In this document: positions 62,668 through 64,000 of the stretch, piece after piece
How positions within the stretch are numbered: position 1 is the stretch's first letter
How the letters are laid out: the number at the start of each line of letters is the position of its first letter
Assembly (NCBI GenBank): GCA_964017965.1
Contig: CAXHNV010000004.1
Location: 147,090-211,089, forward strand
DNA length: 64,000 nt
DNA from: UBA2883 sp964017965
GTDB taxonomy: Bacteria; Cyanobacteriota; Vampirovibrionia; Gastranaerophilales; Gastranaerophilaceae
Reading direction: 5' to 3'
Program-made: the position numbers and the translations under genes
Notes under the pieces: model-generated
Database searches by the model: none
Seen by the model: the letters and a program-made list of their open reading frames with translations, nothing else
What the model was told of the DNA's origin: nothing

Positions 62668-63725
62668 TGTTTTGCCCTTAATGGTTCTAAGTATAAATAA
62701 ATCAACTCTAAATCATGTATAGTTTTTTCAGCTAACTGTTCTAATGTCAAATTTGAAATGCCCAACTTTTTATATAAATACATTTCTTTCTCATAACTGT
62801 AGCCATTCCATTTACAAAAATCCTCCTGTCCAAAAAGCCAAGCATAGTTATCACTTAGATATTTAAAACCAGCAATTTTGTTTTCTTTATCCACTCGTCC
62901 ATTCTTAGGGCTTGTTATACCACATTGAGCTTTATGTAACCCGGCATAATAGCGGTATTCATTTCCCCACAAGCTTACTCCAAGATAACATAAATCTTGT
63001 CGTTTGCTTTCATCTTTATCCCAAGCTCCGGGGAAATAAAATAAGATATCACTAAAAACTTTTAAATCCTGACCGCAATCAATACGAATATTATCAATAA
63101 ATTCTGAATACTGAAATTTATCTAATACGGTTTGCGTAAGTTTTGTAATAAAAGCTCGTTCAAAAGTTTTTGTAAAGTTGATTTTTGATAACTCTTTTTG
63201 AATATCTTCATCTTTTATAACAGCCCATAAATCTTTAATTTTATCAGTTTCACTAAAAGTAATATTGTTGTTAAATTGATTCAATAGACCTAAAAAATCA
63301 ATATAATTATTGATAAAATACCAATCATTATCTTTAAACACAGGTTTTGCACAATTGGAAAAAGCTTTTTTAATACGTTCATATAAAGTTTCATACGAAA
63401 TATATTCTTCTAAAGTAAATAATGTTGAATTAAACAAAGGGTTAAAATAACTTATTAAAACAATTTTCTTTTTTTCTGTTTTGATTTTTTCATAATATTT
63501 TTCTAATTGCTCTTTATTTGGTACTGATTTGAATTTATTTTCGATAATAATGTATTCATCATCAATTTTTATAAGTAAATCAAAATTATATTTTTCTCTA
63601 AAAACCTCAATTTTACCTTTACCATCATATTTTGGATAAAAAACAGTTGTAAAAATATCCGGATATTTTCTCAACATCCAAGCCCAAATGTTTGAGTGAA
63701 ATAATTCCTTTGATGTTAATGACAT
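62655..63725 (-). CDS. PD-(D/E)XK nuclease family protein
   Basis: 356 aa. FHSNIWAWMLRKYPDIFTTVF at the start, then EKYNFDLLIKIDDEYIIIENKFKSVPNKEQLEKYYEKI: the D...ENK core of PD-(D/E)XK enzymes (PDDEXK_4-like). C-terminal half is unrecognised (WNGYSYEKEMYLYKKLGISNLTLEQL). It forms an operon with the WYL regulator. ATG 63725 or 63734 can be the start. Likely a DNA-targeting effector; unproven. Confidence 0.78.
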   Translation of the reverse strand: MSLTSKELFHSNIWAWMLRKYPDIFTTVFYPKYDGKGKIEVFREKYNFDLLIKIDDEYIIIENKFKSVPNKEQLEKYYEKIKTEKKKIVLISYFNPLFNSTLFTLEEYISYETLYERIKKAFSNCAKPVFKDNDWYFINNYIDFLGLLNQFNNNITFSETDKIKDLWAVIKDEDIQKELSKINFTKTFERAFITKLTQTVLDKFQYSEFIDNIRIDCGQDLKVFSDILFYFPGAWDKDESKRQDLCYLGVSLWGNEYRYYAGLHKAQCGITSPKNGRVDKENKIAGFKYLSDNYAWLFGQEDFCKWNGYSYEKEMYLYKKLGISNLTLEQLAEKTIHDLELIYLYLEPLRAKQCQD

Positions 63726-63816
63726 TGCAAACATAGCATTGTTTGATAAATCGTTTATAGTTTATAGAATTTCTTGTTTATTCATTAGTCTTATCCTTTT
63801 GATATTTATCTTTATA

Positions 63817-63854
63817 ATAATATAAGACGACACAACTATGTCAAATTGTGTCGT
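63817..63854 (-). promoter_or_regulatory. WYL-operon promoter with spanning inverted repeat
   Basis: Read leftward: -35 TTGACA (complement of 63839-63844), a 16-base spacer and -10 TATTAT (complement of 63817-63822). An inverted repeat ACGACACAA (63827-63835) / TTGTGTCGT (63846-63854) with a 10-base gap surrounds the -35. This suits a dimeric repressor, most probably the WYL protein. Confidence 0.7.
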
Positions 63855-63864
63855 ATTTATTACT

Positions 63865-63990
63865 TTATATATTTGATTTATTCAATATCATTTTTTCGAT
63901 TTCTGGTTGTATTTCATTTATAAAGCGATGTTTTTCTTCCATGCATACATCTGTAATAATTTGTTTTATAAAATTATAGTCTAATTTCAT
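63865..63990 (-). CDS. Short protein or fragment at the right edge
   Basis: 41 residues from ATG 63990: MKLDYNFIKQIITDVCMEEK... to SNI. The frame is open to the window end, so this may be the C-terminal part of a longer gene or a complete small protein. The start MKLDYNFIKQII is a little like DUF2513-type phage proteins, too weakly to name. It is read in the same direction as the WYL operon. Confidence 0.3.
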   Translation of the reverse strand: MKLDYNFIKQIITDVCMEEKHRFINEIQPEIEKMILNKSNI

Positions 63991-64000
63991 TAGTATTTCC

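Noticed and set aside
55719..63725. BREX or DISARM system
   Set aside because: No PglX/PglZ/BrxL or DrmA/DrmB-like proteins; the genes fit a C5-methylase/Vsr/GHKL group and a separate WYL-nuclease operon.
1..64000. CRISPR array or rRNA genes
   Set aside because: No regularly spaced direct repeats and no rRNA-like sequence seen; the only RNA gene found is tRNA-Asn.

Overview
The window is AT-rich bacterial chromosome. It encodes a lipid A pathway (lpxD, lpxC, fabZ, a heptose adenylyltransferase), a large AsmA-like envelope protein, YidC and meso-diaminopimelate dehydrogenase, so the host is a Gram-negative (diderm) bacterium. Several hypothetical proteins carry a short 'SFKG/SFRG' motif near the N-terminus. 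With the gene mix, this suggests an uncultured gut lineage such as Gastranaerophilales (Melainabacteria/Vampirovibrionia). That assignment is inference from gene style; no marker gene here proves it.

Layout. (1) Positions 1-33567 are ordinary chromosome: a membrane protein cut by the left edge, a LuxR-type HTH protein, an M49-like metallopeptidase, an AsmA-like protein, an Opp/Dpp ATPase, ybaB-recR, a matrixin-like protease, leuS, a GAF-GGDEF-HD signalling protein, aroQ, coaE, a pseudouridine synthase, a thioesterase, a split chromate transporter, metK, rsmI, lpxD-lpxC-fabZ, a MATE exporter, queA and yidC. (2) tRNA-Asn lies at 33741-33812. (3) Positions 33871-51464 hold a contractile phage-tail cluster with no head genes: sheath, tube, chaperone with a programmed -1 frameshift site, tape measure, hub, baseplate, two tail fibres, an M15 endolysin and a possible holin, with its own regulators at the right end. 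I see no capsid, portal, terminase, integrase or replication gene, so a PBSX/diffocin-like tailocin is the best reading. (4) Positions 51436-55473 are chromosomal: DJ-1/PfpI protein, ddh, an SDR and a GT2 glycosyltransferase. (5) Positions 55500-64000 are a defence island. It has a DUF3883 nuclease, a C5-cytosine methyltransferase, a GHKL/MORC-type ATPase fused to a histidine-kinase module (broken by one in-frame stop and one frameshift), a receiver-domain protein, a Vsr endonuclease, an antitoxin remnant, and a WYL regulator with a PD-(D/E)XK nuclease under a promoter spanned by an inverted repeat.

How the parts work together. The tail cluster has a tandem-HTH regulator facing the rest across a divergent promoter. 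The first leftward gene encodes a small GerE-like HTH protein, followed by a promoter with a good -10 and a perfect palindrome in place of the -35. This fits a regulator-to-activator-to-structural-operon cascade. The defence island pairs DNA methylation and mismatch repair with a two-component-like sensor and receiver, an unusual arrangement for a restriction system. Two otherwise intact genes (baseplate J and the GHKL kinase) are interrupted at A7 runs. Either these are real slippage sites or mutations, or the assembly has homopolymer errors, and read-level checking matters before calling them dead.
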